Notes: generated by a model not told the origin, from the sequence alone. DNA of 64,000 nt from Streptomyces sp. NBC_00433 (GCA_036015235.1 CP107926.1:2108001-2172000); one strand, 5' to 3'; positions 13,719 to 24,275 are shown, counted from the first letter of the stretch. Made by a program: numbers and translations.

Positions 13719-14591
13719 TTGGCCATCCCCCAGTCCGGCGCCACTGTTTCGCTGCCCGCCCAGTCCACCTACCAGAGCCGCGTCGCGGACTACTGGAACG
13801 CCGAGCAGAACCCGGTCAACCTCGAACTCGGCGGGATCGACGACCTGTACCACCACCACTACGGCGTCGGCGACGTCAAATGGTCCGTACTCGACGAGAC
13901 CGATCCCGCGCGGCGGGCCGAGCGGGTCACCGCGGAGCTGCACCGGCTGGAGCAGGCCCAGGCCGAACTGCTCGCCTCGCACCTCGGGCCGCTCTCCCCC
14001 GCCGACCGGGTCTTCGACGCCGGATGCGGCCGCGGCGGCGGCAGCGTGGTGGCGCACCAGCGCTACGACTGCCACGCCGACGGAGTGACGCTCTCCACCA
14101 AGCAGGCGGCCTTCGCCAACGGCCAGGCGCGCGCCCGGGGCATCGACGGCAAGGTGCGCTACCACCACCGCAACATGCTGGACACCGGCTTCTCCACGGG
14201 CGCGTACGCGGCGTCCTGGAACAACGAGTCGACCATGTACGTCGAGCTGGACCTGCTGTTCGCCGAGCACTCCCGGCTGCTGCGCCGCGGCGGACGCTAC
14301 GTCGTGGTCACCGGCTGCTACAACGACACCTACGGGCAGGCCTCCCGCGAGGTGTCGCTGATCAACGCCCACTACATCTGCGACATCCACCCGCGGTCCG
14401 AATACTTCCGCGCCATGGCCCGGCACCGCCTCGTCCCGGTCCACGTCGAGGACCTCACGCAGGCCACCATCCCGTACTGGGAGCTGCGCAAGACCGCGGA
14501 GCACCTGGTCACCGGGATCGAGGACACGTTCCTGACGGCGTACAAGAACGGCAGTTTCCAGTATCTGCTGATCGTGGCCGACCGGGTCTGA
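13719..14591 (+). CDS. Geranyl diphosphate 2-C-methyltransferase
   Basis: A 290-residue SAM-dependent methyltransferase that would methylate C2 of geranyl diphosphate to supply the 2-MIB cyclase. The SAM motif is VFDAGCGRGGGS. The AASWNNESTMYVELD region and the aromatic-rich head YHHHYGVGDVKW are typical of this enzyme. The start is a TTG (13719) with GAGGAG 6 bases upstream. Neither a nearby ATG nor GTG fits, and the length matches the family (about 290). It completes the two-enzyme 2-MIB pathway with the cyclase upstream. Confidence 0.92.
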   Translation: MAIPQSGATVSLPAQSTYQSRVADYWNAEQNPVNLELGGIDDLYHHHYGVGDVKWSVLDETDPARRAERVTAELHRLEQAQAELLASHLGPLSPADRVFDAGCGRGGGSVVAHQRYDCHADGVTLSTKQAAFANGQARARGIDGKVRYHHRNMLDTGFSTGAYAASWNNESTMYVELDLLFAEHSRLLRRGGRYVVVTGCYNDTYGQASREVSLINAHYICDIHPRSEYFRAMARHRLVPVHVEDLTQATIPYWELRKTAEHLVTGIEDTFLTAYKNGSFQYLLIVADRV

Positions 14592-14617
14592 GCCGCCCGG
14601 TCCCGGCAGCGGTCCGG

Positions 14618-14646
14618 CCCGGCACCGGGGGCGCCCCGGTGCCGGG
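14618..14646. terminator. Bidirectional terminator between the 2-MIB genes and argF
   Basis: A perfect 13-bp stem (CCCGGCACCGGGG with CCCCGGTGCCGGG, loop GCG) lies between two convergent genes, 27 bases after one stop and 9 bases before the other. Confidence 0.85.
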
Positions 14647-14654
14647 CCGGCACC

Positions 14655-15668
14655 TCACGCCAGTGTCGACACCAGGACGGCCTTGATGGTGTGCATACGG
14701 TTCTCGGCCTGGTCGAAGACGACGGAGTGAGCCGACTCGAAGACCTCGTCGGTGACCTCCAGCTCGCTCAGGCCGTACTGGTCGTGGATCAGCCGGCCGA
14801 CCTCCGTGCCGAGGTCGTGGTAGGCGGGCAGGCAGTGCAGGAACTTCACGCCGGGCTTGCCGGTGGCCCGCAGCACGTCCATCGTGACCGCGTACGGCGC
14901 GAGCGCGGCGATCCGCTCGGCCCACACCTCCTTCGGCTCGCCCATCGAGACCCAGACGTCGGTCACCACGAAGTCGCAGCCCAGGACGCCTTCCGCGATG
15001 TCCTCGGTGAGCCGGACCTCGGCGCCGGTGGCTTCGGCGAGCTTGCGGGCGCGGGCGACGACGTCCTCGCCCGGCCAGTACGCGCGCGGCGCGACGATCC
15101 GCACGTCGAGGCCGAGCAGGGCGCCGGTGATGAGATAGGAATTGCCCATGTTGAACCGGGCGTCGCCGAGGTAGGCGAAGGCCACCCCGCCCGAGCCGAG
15201 GCCCGCGGCGCCGCCGCTGGTGTGCTCGGCCATGGTGAGCACGTCGGCGAGCATCTGGGTGGGGTGCCAGTCGTCGGTGAGCCCGTTGTAGACCGGCACC
15301 CCGGCGTGCAGCGCCAGCTCCTCGACGGCGGTCTGGCTGGCGCCGCGGTATTCGATGGCGTCGAACATCCGGCCCAGCACCCGGGCGGTGTCCTTGACCG
15401 ACTCCTTGTGCCCGATCTGCGAACCCGCCGGGTCCAGATACGTGGTGGTGGCGCCCTGGTCGGCCGCGGCGACCTCGAAGGCGCAGCGGGTCCTGGTGGA
15501 GGTCTTCTCGAAGATCAGCGCGATGTTGCGGCCCCGCAGCCGCGGCTCCTCCGCACCGGCCCGCTTGGCGGCCTTGAGATCGGCGGCCAGCTCCACCAGG
15601 CCGAGGAACTCCTCGGGCGTGAAGTCCAGCTCCTTGACGAAGTGGCGGCCCTTGAGATCGACGGCCAT
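14655..15668 (-). CDS. argF: Ornithine carbamoyltransferase, probably catabolic
   Basis: A 337-residue cytoplasmic transcarbamylase. The carbamoyl-phosphate motif is KTSTRTR, the HPTQ motif is WHPTQMLAD, and the ornithine-binding HCLPA is present. I chose the ATG at 15668, with GAGGAG 7 bases upstream. It lies downstream of arginine deiminase on the same strand, so the likely direction is citrulline phosphorolysis in the arginine deiminase pathway (equivalent to ArcB); a biosynthetic role cannot be excluded. No carbamate kinase gene is in the cluster. S. coelicolor has the same pair (SCO5975–5976). Confidence 0.93.
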   Translation of the reverse strand: MAVDLKGRHFVKELDFTPEEFLGLVELAADLKAAKRAGAEEPRLRGRNIALIFEKTSTRTRCAFEVAAADQGATTTYLDPAGSQIGHKESVKDTARVLGRMFDAIEYRGASQTAVEELALHAGVPVYNGLTDDWHPTQMLADVLTMAEHTSGGAAGLGSGGVAFAYLGDARFNMGNSYLITGALLGLDVRIVAPRAYWPGEDVVARARKLAEATGAEVRLTEDIAEGVLGCDFVVTDVWVSMGEPKEVWAERIAALAPYAVTMDVLRATGKPGVKFLHCLPAYHDLGTEVGRLIHDQYGLSELEVTDEVFESAHSVVFDQAENRMHTIKAVLVSTLA

Positions 15669-15807
15669 GCGGGGACTCCTCGGTCGGTGGTTCATCGGCA
15701 ACCGTGGAAGTCTATACGAGGATAGGCATTCTTATACAGCCCCTTCTCCGGCTCCCCCGCCACTGCCGCACGGTCCCTGCTAACGGCATTCCCGGCAGCG
15801 GCGCAGC

Positions 15808-17031
15808 TCACACCGGGTCGCGCTCGATCGGGCAGCTCATACAGCGCGGCCCGCCGCGCCCCCGGCCCAGCTCGCTCCCCGGAATCTCGATCACCTCGAT
15901 GCCGCGCTTGCGCAGGAAGGTGTTGGTGGTCGCGTTGCGCTCGTAGGCCACCACCACACCGGGCTCCACCGCCAGCACGTTGCAGCCGTCGTCCCACTGC
16001 TCCCGCTCGGCCGCGTGCACGTCCTGCGTCGCGGTCAGCACCTTCACCGAGTCCAGGCCGAGCGCCGCCGCGATGGCCCGGTGCATGTGCTCGGGCGCGT
16101 GGTCGGTGACCTTCAGCTCGCCGACCTCCGAGCCGGGTTCGATGGTGTACGACGGCAGCATGCCCAGGCCCGCGTACTGCGTGAACGTGTCGCCGTCGAC
16201 CATCGTCATCACCGTGTCCAGGTGCATGAACGCACGCCGCTTCGGCATGTCGAGCGCCACGATGGTCCGCGCGGAACCCGCCGCGAACATCCCGCGGGCC
16301 AGCATCTCCACCGCCTGCGGGGTGGTCCGCTCGCTCATCCCGATCAGCACCGCGCCCGCCCCGATCACCAGCACGTCACCGCCCTCGATCGTCGAGGGGT
16401 AGGCGCTCTGGCCCTCCGACCAGATGTGGAAGCCGCCGTCCGCGAACAGCGGGTGGTGCCGGTAGATCGCCTCGAAGTGCACGGTCTCGCGCCGGCGGGC
16501 GGGCCAGCGCATCGCGTTGATGCTGACCCCGTCGTAGACCCAGGCCGAGGTGTCCCGGGTGAAGATGTGGTTCGGCAGCGGCGCCAGCAGGAAGTCGTCC
16601 AGGTCCATGGCGTGGAAGCGGACCGAGACCGGCTCCGCGAAGCGGTCGAGGAACTCGCGCTTGGTCATCCCGCCGACCAGCGCCTCGGTCAGCTCCGCCG
16701 GGGCCAGCCGGTCGAACGCCTCCCGCAGCGGCCCGGTGGCCAGCGGCCCGTACTCCTTCTCGTCGAAGACCCGGTCGAGCACGAGCGCCTTCGCGGCGGG
16801 CGACTCCAGCGACTCGGTCAGCAGGTCACCGAACAGGTGCACCTCGACCCCGCGGTCCCGCAGCACGTCGGCGAAGCCGTCGTGCTCCGCGCGGGCCCTG
16901 CGCACCCACAGGACGTCGTCGAACAGCAGCGCGTCCTTGTTCGTCGGCGTCAGCCGCTTCAGCTCCAGATCGGGCCGGTGCAGGATGACGCGGCGCAGCC
17001 GCCCGGTCTCGGAGTCCACGTGAAATCCCAT
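15808..17031 (-). CDS. arcA: Arginine deiminase
   Basis: A 407-residue enzyme that hydrolyses arginine to citrulline and ammonia. Visible family blocks are [46 protein letters not shown] and the catalytic Cys region [11 protein letters not shown] at the C terminus. The ATG at 17031 ([10 protein letters not shown]) aligns with family starts. Another in-frame ATG at 17061 would add ten residues with no better ribosome-binding site. It precedes argF by 139 bases; that gap holds a short AT-rich stretch (about 15712–15740) that may contain regulatory sites. Confidence 0.93.
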   Translation of the reverse strand: MGFHVDSETGRLRRVILHRPDLELKRLTPTNKDALLFDDVLWVRRARAEHDGFADVLRDRGVEVHLFGDLLTESLESPAAKALVLDRVFDEKEYGPLATGPLREAFDRLAPAELTEALVGGMTKREFLDRFAEPVSVRFHAMDLDDFLLAPLPNHIFTRDTSAWVYDGVSINAMRWPARRRETVHFEAIYRHHPLFADGGFHIWSEGQSAYPSTIEGGDVLVIGAGAVLIGMSERTTPQAVEMLARGMFAAGSARTIVALDMPKRRAFMHLDTVMTMVDGDTFTQYAGLGMLPSYTIEPGSEVGELKVTDHAPEHMHRAIAAALGLDSVKVLTATQDVHAAEREQWDDGCNVLAVEPGVVVAYERNATTNTFLRKRGIEVIEIPGSELGRGRGGPRCMSCPIERDPV

Positions 17032-17076
17032 GAAAGCAGAGCTTCCCACGTGCGATGCCATATATCCCGTGTGCGA

Positions 17077-17113
17077 CCCCCGCCGGGCCCAGGGCGGCTG
17101 GGCCCGGCGGGGG
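17077..17113 (-). terminator. Terminator after pnkp
   Basis: A perfect 16-bp G/C stem with loop GGCGG, 6 bases beyond the pnkp stop and just upstream of the arcA promoter region. Confidence 0.85.
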
Positions 17114-17119
17114 CCGGGC

Positions 17120-19693
17120 CTACAGGCGGGGGTCCACCGGCTCGGACTCGAGGGCCAGGACGGCGAAGACGGCCTCATGGACACGCCACAGGGGTGCGCC
17201 CGAGGCACGGCGGTCGAGGGCTTCGAGGCCGAGCGCGTACTCCCGCAGCGCGAGCGAGCGCTTGTGGCCCAGCGCACGCCGGCGGAGGCGGGCGAGGTGG
17301 GCCGGGCGGGTGTATTCGGCGCCGTAGATGATGCGCAGATACTCGCGGCCGCGGCACTTGACGCCCGGCTGCACGAGGCCGCCCTTGGGATCGCGGGCCA
17401 GCGCTTCGAGCGGCTTGACGACCATGCCCTCGCCGCCGGCCCCGGTCAGGTCGAGCCACCACTGCGTACCGGCCGCGACCGACGCCTCGTCCCCGGTGTC
17501 GACGAGCAGCCGCCGGGTGGTGCGCAGCAGCCCGGTCGGGTCGGCGTCGACCAGCCGGTCGATGAGCGCGAGCTGCCGGTCCTGCGACAGCTCGCCCGCG
17601 AGGTTGCGGTCGCGGACGGCGAGCAGCTGGAAGGGGGCGAGGTGGACCCCTTCCAGGCCGTCGGTCGTCCAGCAGTAGCGGCGGTAGGCGTCGGTGAAGG
17701 CCTGCGCGTCGGCGGCCCGCTCGTGCTGCCTGGCCAGCAGCTCGCCGACGTCCGCCCCGCGGTCCGCCGCGGCGCGGAGCGCGGCGACGGCCGGCGGGAA
17801 GGCGGCACCGGCGGCGGCGCCGACCGCCGCGTACTGCTTGCGCAGCAGCCCGGACGCCTTGAGCGACCACGGCAGCAGCTCGGCGTCGAGCAGCAGCCAG
17901 TCGGTGTCCAGCTCGTCCCACAGCCCCGCCGCGGTGGCGGCGGTCCGCACCCGGTCGAGCACCGCCTCCGTGACGGCCGGGTCGTCGAAGAACGGCCGGC
18001 CGGTGCGGGTGTGCAGCGTCCCGGTGACCCCCGGGGCGGCGCCGAACCGCTCGGCGGCGGCCGCCTCGTCGCGGCAGACCAGAGCGACCGCGCGGGAGCC
18101 CATGTGCTTCTCCTCGCACACCACCTGCCGCACCCCGTCGGCCCGGTAGGAGGCGAAGGCCTCCGCGGGGTGTTCGAGGTAGCCGTCCTCCGTGGAGGTG
18201 GTGCAGGGCGCCATCGTCGGCGGCAGGTAGCCCAGCAGCCGCGGGTCGACCGCGAAGCGGCTCATCACCTCAAGGGCCGCCGCCGCGTTCTGCTCGCGCA
18301 CCGCGAGGCGTCCCATCAGGGTCGTCTCGACGACCCTGCGCCCCGCGACGTCGTCCAGGTCGAGCGGGCGCCCCTCGCGGCCGCCGGGCGCGTCGGACAG
18401 CAGCGGCTTGACCGGCTCGTACCAGACCTGCTCGGCCGGCACATCCACGATCTCGCGCTCGGGCCAGCGCAGGGCGGTCAGCCGGCCGCCGAAGACGGCG
18501 CCGGTGTCGAGGCAGAGGGTGTTGTTGATCCAGGACGTGGCGGGCACGGGCGTGTGGCCGTAGACGACGGCGGCGCTGCCGCGGTAGTCCTCGGCCCACG
18601 GGTAGCGGACGGGCAGGCCGAACTCGTCGGTCTCGCCGGTGGTGTCGCCGTAGAGCGCGTGCGAGCGGACCCGTCCTGAGGTGCGGCCGTGGTATTTCTC
18701 CGGCAGGCCCGCGTGGCAGACCACCAGCCGGCCGCCGTCCAGGACGTAGTGGCTGATCAGGCCGCCGATGAAGTCGGCGACCCGGCCGCGGAAGTCCGGG
18801 TCGCGCTCGTCCTCGCGGGCGAACTGCTCCAGCGTCTCGGCCAGGCCGTGGGTGGGCTGGACGCGGCGGCCCTTGAGGTGCCGGCCCAGCTTGTTCTCGT
18901 GGTTGCCGGACACGCACAGGGCGGTGCCCGCCTCGACCATGCCCATGACGCGGCGCAGCACGCCGGGGCTGTCCGGGCCGCGGTCGACCAGGTCGCCGAC
19001 GAAGACCGCGGTGCGGCCGGCCGGGTGCCGGCCGTCGTCGTAGCCGAGCTCGGCGAGCAGCGTCTCCAGCTCGGACGCGCAGCCGTGGACGTCGCCGATG
19101 ATGTCGAACGGCCCGGTGAGGTGCCGCAGGTTGTTGTAGGCCCGCTCGCCGACGATACGGGCGGCGTCGATCTCCGCGGTGCCGCGCAGGACGTGGACCT
19201 TGCGGAAGCCCTCGCGCTCCAGGCCGCGCAGCGAGCGGCGCAGCTCGCGCTGGTGCCGCGCGATGACATGCCGGGGCATGCCCGCCCGGTCGGAGCGTGC
19301 CGCGTTGCGCTCGGCGCACACCTGCTCGGGCACGTCGAGCACGATGGCGATGGGCAGCACGTCGTGGTCCCTGGCCAGCTTCACCAGGTGACTGCGGCTC
19401 TCCGGCTGCACGTTGGTGGCGTCCACCACGGTCAGCCGACCCGCCGCGAGCCGCTTGCCCGCGATGTAGTGCAGCACGTCGAAGGCGTCGCCGGTAGCGC
19501 TCTGGTCGTTCTCGTCGTCGCTGACCAGGCCGCGGCAGAAGTCCGAGGAGATCACCTCGGTGGGCTTGAAGTGCCGGGCCGCGAAGGTGGACTTGCCCGA
19601 GCCGGTGGCGCCGATCAGCACCACCAGGGACATCTCGGTGACGCCGAGGGTGCGGGGCGCGGCGGTGGCGCCGTCACGGTCGTCGCCGGTCAT
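17120..19693 (-). CDS. pnkp: Bacterial polynucleotide kinase-phosphatase (RNA repair)
   Basis: An 857-residue three-domain RNA end-healing enzyme. The 5' kinase has a P-loop GATGSGKST (residues 28–36). The binuclear metallophosphatase carries GDVHG (200–204), GDLVDRG (233–239) and GNHE (263–266). The ligase-like adenylyltransferase has EEKHMGS with the predicted lysine K529. Size and order match the clostridial Pnkp (about 870 residues). The ATG overlaps the hen1 stop (ATGA), with AAGGAGG 7 bases upstream. With Hen1 it repairs tRNAs cut by ribotoxins and methylates the new junction, so the same cut cannot recur. The pathway is established; its use here is inferred. Confidence 0.94.
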   Translation of the reverse strand: MTGDDRDGATAAPRTLGVTEMSLVVLIGATGSGKSTFAARHFKPTEVISSDFCRGLVSDDENDQSATGDAFDVLHYIAGKRLAAGRLTVVDATNVQPESRSHLVKLARDHDVLPIAIVLDVPEQVCAERNAARSDRAGMPRHVIARHQRELRRSLRGLEREGFRKVHVLRGTAEIDAARIVGERAYNNLRHLTGPFDIIGDVHGCASELETLLAELGYDDGRHPAGRTAVFVGDLVDRGPDSPGVLRRVMGMVEAGTALCVSGNHENKLGRHLKGRRVQPTHGLAETLEQFAREDERDPDFRGRVADFIGGLISHYVLDGGRLVVCHAGLPEKYHGRTSGRVRSHALYGDTTGETDEFGLPVRYPWAEDYRGSAAVVYGHTPVPATSWINNTLCLDTGAVFGGRLTALRWPEREIVDVPAEQVWYEPVKPLLSDAPGGREGRPLDLDDVAGRRVVETTLMGRLAVREQNAAAALEVMSRFAVDPRLLGYLPPTMAPCTTSTEDGYLEHPAEAFASYRADGVRQVVCEEKHMGSRAVALVCRDEAAAAERFGAAPGVTGTLHTRTGRPFFDDPAVTEAVLDRVRTAATAAGLWDELDTDWLLLDAELLPWSLKASGLLRKQYAAVGAAAGAAFPPAVAALRAAADRGADVGELLARQHERAADAQAFTDAYRRYCWTTDGLEGVHLAPFQLLAVRDRNLAGELSQDRQLALIDRLVDADPTGLLRTTRRLLVDTGDEASVAAGTQWWLDLTGAGGEGMVVKPLEALARDPKGGLVQPGVKCRGREYLRIIYGAEYTRPAHLARLRRRALGHKRSLALREYALGLEALDRRASGAPLWRVHEAVFAVLALESEPVDPRL

Positions 19694-21165
19694 GCCGCGT
19701 CCTCCTTCTTCTTCTCGTGGTTGTCGGTGCCGGTGAAGTGTGCGAGCTGGGTGGGCGGGCCCACCTCGGGGTCGTCGGGGCCGACGGGCCGGAATTCCAC
19801 GGCGTAGCCGTAGCGGTCGGCCACCGCCCCGGCCCAGTCGCGGAATTCCCGCCGGGTCCACTCGAAGCGGTGGTCGGCGTGCCGGCGGTGACCGGCCGGC
19901 AGCGTCTCCCAGCGCACGTTGTACTCGACGTTCGGCGTCGTCACGATCACCGTCCGCGGGCGGGCGGCGCCGAAGACGGCGTATTCGAGCGCGGGCAGCC
20001 GCGGCGGGTCCAGATGCTCGACGACCTCGCTGAGCACCGCCGCGTCATAGCCCTTGAGCCGCTTGTCGGTGTACGCCAGCGACCCCTGGAGCAGCGTGAG
20101 GCGGGAGGACTGCCGCTCGCCCATGCGGTCCAGGCGCAGCCGGCGGGCGGCCATCTCCAGTGCGCGCACCGAGACGTCGACGCCGACGATCTCGGTGAAG
20201 CGCGGCTCCTTGAGCAGCGCGGCCACCAACTGGCCCTGGCCGCAGCCCAGGTCCAGCACCCGGGTGGCGCCGGCCGCGCGCAGCCCGGCGAGGATCGCCT
20301 CGCGGCGCTGCACCGCCAGCGGCGCCGGGCGCTCCTGCGAGCCGTCCGGCTGCTCGGCCTCGACGGCGTTGTCGATCTCCTCGACCTCCACGCCGTCGGC
20401 GTCGGCCAGCCGCACCAGTTCAAGGCGCTCGTCGGCCTCCCGGGTGAGCGACCAGCGGCGGGCCAGATAGCGCCGGGTGATCAGCTGCTGCTCGGGGTGC
20501 CCGGCGAGCCAGCCCTCCCCGAACCGCAGCAGCTTGTCCACCTCGTCGGCCGAGACCCAGTAGTGCTTCGCGTCGTCCAGCACCGGCAGCAGCACGTAGA
20601 GGTGCCGCAGCGCGTCGGACAGCCGCAGCTCGCCTTCGAGCACCAGCCGTACGTACCGCGAGTCGCCCCACTCGGGGAAGTGGTCGTCCAGCGGCACCGG
20701 TTCCGCGGCCACCTGCCAGCCCAGCGGCTCGAACAGCCGGGCCACCAGCGCGGGTCCGCCGCGTGCGGGCAGCGCGGGCACCTCGACCCGCAGCGGCAGC
20801 GGCGCGGCGGCCCGCTCGGGCAGCGCGCGGCACTCGCCGCGCAGCGCGCTGGCGAAGACCGTCCGCAGCGCCACCGCGAGCAGCGACGACGCGGCGTACG
20901 GCCGGTCGTTCACGTACTGCGCCAGCGCCGCGTCCGGCGCCCCGCCCCTGCCCTTGCCCCGCCCGCGCCGCACGAGCGCCGGCGGATCGACTTCGAGCAG
21001 CAGCGCGGCCGTGCAGCGCTCGTCACCCGCCTCGGGGTAGAAGACGTGCGCGTCACCGTAGGAGGTGGCGAAGACCTGGGCCCTGCCCGGGTGCTTGTGC
21101 AGCAGATACCCGAGGTCCGTCGCCGGCCCCGCGGCACTGCCCGTGGTGGAGATCGTCAGAAACAC
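19690..21165 (-). CDS. hen1: 3'-terminal RNA ribose 2'-O-methyltransferase Hen1
   Basis: A 491-residue protein. The N-terminal half (about 1–260) is the bacterial Hen1 domain that activates the Pnkp ligase. The C-terminal half is the methyltransferase, with the SAM motif VLDLGCGQGQL, the metal-binding EVVEHLDPPRLP, TPNVEYNV, and H-x-FEW in RRHADHRFEWTRREF. It 2'-O-methylates the 3' end before sealing. The GTG at 21165 (VFLTISTTG) matches homologous starts, though its ribosome-binding site is weak. It forms a two-gene operon with pnkp through a 4-base overlap. Confidence 0.93.
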   Translation of the reverse strand: MFLTISTTGSAAGPATDLGYLLHKHPGRAQVFATSYGDAHVFYPEAGDERCTAALLLEVDPPALVRRGRGKGRGGAPDAALAQYVNDRPYAASSLLAVALRTVFASALRGECRALPERAAAPLPLRVEVPALPARGGPALVARLFEPLGWQVAAEPVPLDDHFPEWGDSRYVRLVLEGELRLSDALRHLYVLLPVLDDAKHYWVSADEVDKLLRFGEGWLAGHPEQQLITRRYLARRWSLTREADERLELVRLADADGVEVEEIDNAVEAEQPDGSQERPAPLAVQRREAILAGLRAAGATRVLDLGCGQGQLVAALLKEPRFTEIVGVDVSVRALEMAARRLRLDRMGERQSSRLTLLQGSLAYTDKRLKGYDAAVLSEVVEHLDPPRLPALEYAVFGAARPRTVIVTTPNVEYNVRWETLPAGHRRHADHRFEWTRREFRDWAGAVADRYGYAVEFRPVGPDDPEVGPPTQLAHFTGTDNHEKKKEDAA

Positions 21166-21386
21166 CCGACCGAGTATCCCCGCCGCCCCACCCCCTGCCC
21201 AGGTGTTTTCCCCGGGGCCGGGGCGTCCGGGGGTGCCGGGCAGGTACCGCCGGCCAACCGCGGCCGGGTCGGGGCGGCCGGGAGGCCACCGGGGCGGCGG
21301 CGTGCGGCATCTGCGGGCCAACCACGGCCGGGGCAGGCCCGGTCGGAGCGGCCGGGCCGCCGAGCCGGCGCCGCGGCAATGCGCCG

Positions 21387-22310
21387 TCAGGGCAGGGCGG
21401 TGCGCAGGGCGGTGATCGCGGGAGGGCCGACGCGGCAGCAGCCGCCGATCAGGCGGGCGCCGGACGCGTGCCAGGCGGCGGCGAGGAGCGGGGACAGGTC
21501 GGGGGCGCCCTCCCAGTCGCGTGCCGCGGCATTCCACTGCTCGCCACTGTTGGGGTAGGCCACCACCGGCTTGCCGGTGACCGCGGCCGCCAGCTCCACC
21601 GCGGGCAGCACATCACGCGGCGCGCAGCAGTTGACGCCCACCGCGACCACCTCGTCGCGGCCCGCGGCCAGCGCGAAGGCCTCGGCCAGCGGCTGCCCGG
21701 CCCGGGTCCGGTCGCCGTCGGCAGTGTAGGACAGCCACACCGGCAGACCTGTGGGCGCCGCCGCCCGCAGCATCGCCTCGGCCTCGTCGAGGTCCGGCAC
21801 CGTCTCCAACGCCAGGACGTCGGGCCCCGCGGCGGCCGCCGCCTCGATCCTCGGCCGGTGGAAACGCTCCAGCTCACCCACCGTCAAGCCGTACCGCCCG
21901 CGGTATTCGCTGCCGTCGGCGAGCACCGCTCCGTACGGCCCGACCGACGCCGCCACCCGCACTCCCGGCCGGCCCTCGGCCGCCCGGCGGGCCAGCTCCA
22001 CGCTGCGCCGCAGCAGCGCCGACGCCTCGGCCCGCGCGATGCCGCGGCGGGCGAAGCCCTCGTAACTGGCCTGGTAGCCCGAGGTGATCAGCACATCCGC
22101 GCCCGCCCGCACATACGCCCGGTGGGCCGCCTCGATCTGCCCGGGGTCGTCGGCGAGCAGCCGGGCCGTCCAGAGCGGGTCGGACAGGTCGCAGCCCTGG
22201 TCGGCGAGCTGGTTGGACAGCCCGCCGTCCAGCACCAGGGTGCGGCCCGCCGCCAGCAGCGCGCCCAACTCCCCGGCAGGCGCGGGCGGGACCGCTGACG
22301 GTGTCGGCAT
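21387..22310 (-). CDS. mmuM: Homocysteine S-methyltransferase
   Basis: A 307-residue zinc-dependent enzyme that uses S-methylmethionine or SAM to methylate homocysteine. Zinc ligands are in VNCCAPRDV and the paired Cys of GGCCRVG; VLDGGLSNQL and TSGYQAS are family blocks. It starts 9 bases after the stop of the LLM oxidoreductase gene and is probably cotranscribed with it. A 221-base gap without a recognisable gene separates it from hen1. Confidence 0.92.
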   Translation of the reverse strand: MPTPSAVPPAPAGELGALLAAGRTLVLDGGLSNQLADQGCDLSDPLWTARLLADDPGQIEAAHRAYVRAGADVLITSGYQASYEGFARRGIARAEASALLRRSVELARRAAEGRPGVRVAASVGPYGAVLADGSEYRGRYGLTVGELERFHRPRIEAAAAAGPDVLALETVPDLDEAEAMLRAAAPTGLPVWLSYTADGDRTRAGQPLAEAFALAAGRDEVVAVGVNCCAPRDVLPAVELAAAVTGKPVVAYPNSGEQWNAAARDWEGAPDLSPLLAAAWHASGARLIGGCCRVGPPAITALRTALP

Positions 22311-22319
22311 CGCGCGGCC

Positions 22320-23240
22320 TCAGCCCAGCTGCGGCTTGACCTGGGCGGCGATCAGCTCCAGGTGGTCCAGATCGCTGAGGTCGAGGGTCTGGAGGTAGAA
22401 GCGGGTGGCGCCCTGCTCGGCATACCGCCCGATCTTCTCCACGACCTCCGCCGGCGACCCGGCCAGCCCGTTCTCCTTCAGGTCCGCGACCTCGCGGCCG
22501 ATCGCCGCCGCCCGCCTGGCCACTTCCGCGTCGTCCCGGCCGACGCAGACCACCAGCGCGTTCGAATACACCATGCTGTCGGCCGCGCGCCCGGCCGCCC
22601 GCACCGCGTCCTGGACCCGCCCGATCTGCCGGCCGGAGTCCTCGATCGAGGCGAAGGGCACGTTGAACTCGTCGGCATAGCGCGCCGCCAGCTCCGGGGT
22701 GCGCTTGGCACCCATGCCGCCGATCAGCACCGGCACCTTGGCCTGCGCGGGCTTGGGCAGCGCCGGGCTGTCCTTGAGCTGGTAGAACTCCCCCTCGAAG
22801 TCGAAGGTCTTGCCGACCGGGGTGGCCCACAGCCCGGTGATCACCGCGAGCTGCTCGGCGAGCCGGCCGATCTTCTCCTTCGGGAACGGGATGCCGTAGG
22901 CGGTGTGCTCCGCCTCGAACCAGCCGGCACCAAGCCCGAACTCGACCCTTCCACCCGACATCGCGTCGACCTGCGCCACCTGGATCGCCAGCACACCGGG
23001 CAGCCGGAAGGTGCCGGCCGACATCAAGGTGCCGAGCCTGATCCTGCTGGTCTCCCGGGCGAGGCCGGCCAGGGTGACCCACGCGTCCGTGGGTCCCGGC
23101 AGTCCGTCGCCGCCCATCGTCAGATAGTGGTCCGACCGGAAGAAGGCGTCGAAGCCGAGGTCTTCCGTGGCCTTGGCGACCGCGAGCAGCGTGTCGTAGT
23201 CGGCCCCCTGCTGGGGCTCGGTGAAGATTCGCAGATCCAT
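22320..23240 (-). CDS. LLM-class F420-dependent oxidoreductase
   Basis: A 306-residue luciferase-like monooxygenase-fold enzyme (TIGR03560-type) that likely uses F420. Visible blocks are GFDAFFRSDHYLTMGGDG, TSRIRLGTLMSAGTFRLPGVLA, GRVEFGLGAGWFEAEH and VLIGGMGAKRTPELAARYADEFN. The substrate is unknown. I chose the ATG at 23240 (MDLRIFTEPQ), the usual family start; an in-frame start five codons upstream has a poorer context. It is immediately upstream of mmuM. Confidence 0.9.
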   Translation of the reverse strand: MDLRIFTEPQQGADYDTLLAVAKATEDLGFDAFFRSDHYLTMGGDGLPGPTDAWVTLAGLARETSRIRLGTLMSAGTFRLPGVLAIQVAQVDAMSGGRVEFGLGAGWFEAEHTAYGIPFPKEKIGRLAEQLAVITGLWATPVGKTFDFEGEFYQLKDSPALPKPAQAKVPVLIGGMGAKRTPELAARYADEFNVPFASIEDSGRQIGRVQDAVRAAGRAADSMVYSNALVVCVGRDDAEVARRAAAIGREVADLKENGLAGSPAEVVEKIGRYAEQGATRFYLQTLDLSDLDHLELIAAQVKPQLG

Positions 23241-23273
23241 TCCCCCATCCTGCACTCAACCCGCGCCCGCCCG

Positions 23274-23774
23274 TCAATCGACACATGGCAACCCCCCGGT
23301 CCCCGGCTCCCCCGGCATCCGCTCGCCGCGGGCCAGCGCCCGCACCCGGTCCTTGGCCTCGTCCACCGCGTCCAGCGCCTCGATGCACTGCCAATACGCA
23401 CCCTCGTCCTGCACCGCACAGGTGAGCCCCACCAGGGCATCGGTGATCTCGCCGAGCAGCACCCGCAGTGCCCGCAACGTCCCCGCCGGATCGCGGACCG
23501 CCGTCATCCTCGCCGCCCGCGGCGGCCCCGCCCCCGCAGCCGCGAGCACCGGCCCCGCCCGGCCACCGGTCATCGCCGCCCAGGCAGTGCCGGCTGCCCG
23601 AGCCGTGCCCGCCCCCTCCGTCTCCGCCGCCGACCGCTGCTGCCCGGCGGCCAGCAGCCGGTCCAGCGCCTCGACCAGCTCGCCCGCCTGCCAGGCCTCC
23701 TCGATCACGTCCTCGGGCTGCGGCGCCCCGCGCATCACCCGCTCCGACTCCGCCACCAACCGTGCCGCGTCCAT
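23274..23774 (-). CDS. DUF6099-like protein of unknown function
   Basis: A 166-residue soluble, largely helical protein with an Ala/Gly-rich middle. The head MDAARLVAESERVMRG and the C-terminal block DEGAYWQCIEALDAVDEAKDRV resemble Streptomyces DUF6099 proteins, from memory. No catalytic motif or signal peptide is visible. A GAGGGGG ribosome-binding site precedes the ATG. It sits in a run of minus-strand genes between the MazG-like gene and the LLM oxidoreductase gene. Confidence 0.75.
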   Translation of the reverse strand: MDAARLVAESERVMRGAPQPEDVIEEAWQAGELVEALDRLLAAGQQRSAAETEGAGTARAAGTAWAAMTGGRAGPVLAAAGAGPPRAARMTAVRDPAGTLRALRVLLGEITDALVGLTCAVQDEGAYWQCIEALDAVDEAKDRVRALARGERMPGEPGTGGLPCVD

Positions 23775-23918
23775 CAGTGCACCCCCTCGACACCAGCGGT
23801 GGTGACCCCTTCACCACCTGCCGACATCACTCAGAGTGACACACTCGTCGCACCCGCGAAAAGGTCGGTCGCGACATCTGTGGAAAACCTCGCACCTGTG
23901 GATATCCACGACGAATAC

Positions 23919-24275
23919 TCACCCGGTCGAGGGACCCGCCGACCGGCCGGTCCGCGGGAAGCGCTCCTCGTTCCTGTCGATCTTGGCCGCCAGCGCGGCC
24001 AGCACATCGATCTCCAGCACCGCGCAGAACTGCAGCAGATACGCCAGCACGTCCGCGACCTCGTCGCGCACCCGGTGGGCGGACTCGGGGTCCGCCATCA
24101 CCGCCGACGACTGCTCGGGCGTCAGCCACTGGAAGACCTCCAGCAGCTCGGACGCCTCGACGCTCAGCGCGGCGGCCAGATTCTTCGGGGTGTGGAAGGG
24201 CTCCCAGTCACGGGCGGCGGCGAATTCGACCAGGCGGCGCTGCAGGGCCGCGAGGTCCGGTGGTTGTCCGGTCAC
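23919..24275 (-). CDS. MazG-like nucleotide pyrophosphohydrolase
   Basis: A 118-residue all-alpha NTP pyrophosphohydrolase of the MazG/dCTPase group. The metal motif is E-x2-E…E-x2-D: EASELLEVFQWL followed by VRDEVADVLAYLLQF. Such enzymes remove non-canonical NTPs in the cytoplasm. The GTG start overlaps the stop of the AAA ATPase gene (GTGA), so it is translationally coupled. Substrate preference cannot be read from sequence. Confidence 0.88.
   Translation of the reverse strand: MTGQPPDLAALQRRLVEFAAARDWEPFHTPKNLAAALSVEASELLEVFQWLTPEQSSAVMADPESAHRVRDEVADVLAYLLQFCAVLEIDVLAALAAKIDRNEERFPRTGRSAGPSTG

Noticed and set aside
15712..15740. AT-rich stretch before argF as an ARG box
   Set aside because: It contains GTATAAG- and ATAG-like words, but I cannot align it convincingly to the Streptomyces ARG box; left as a note in the arcA entry.
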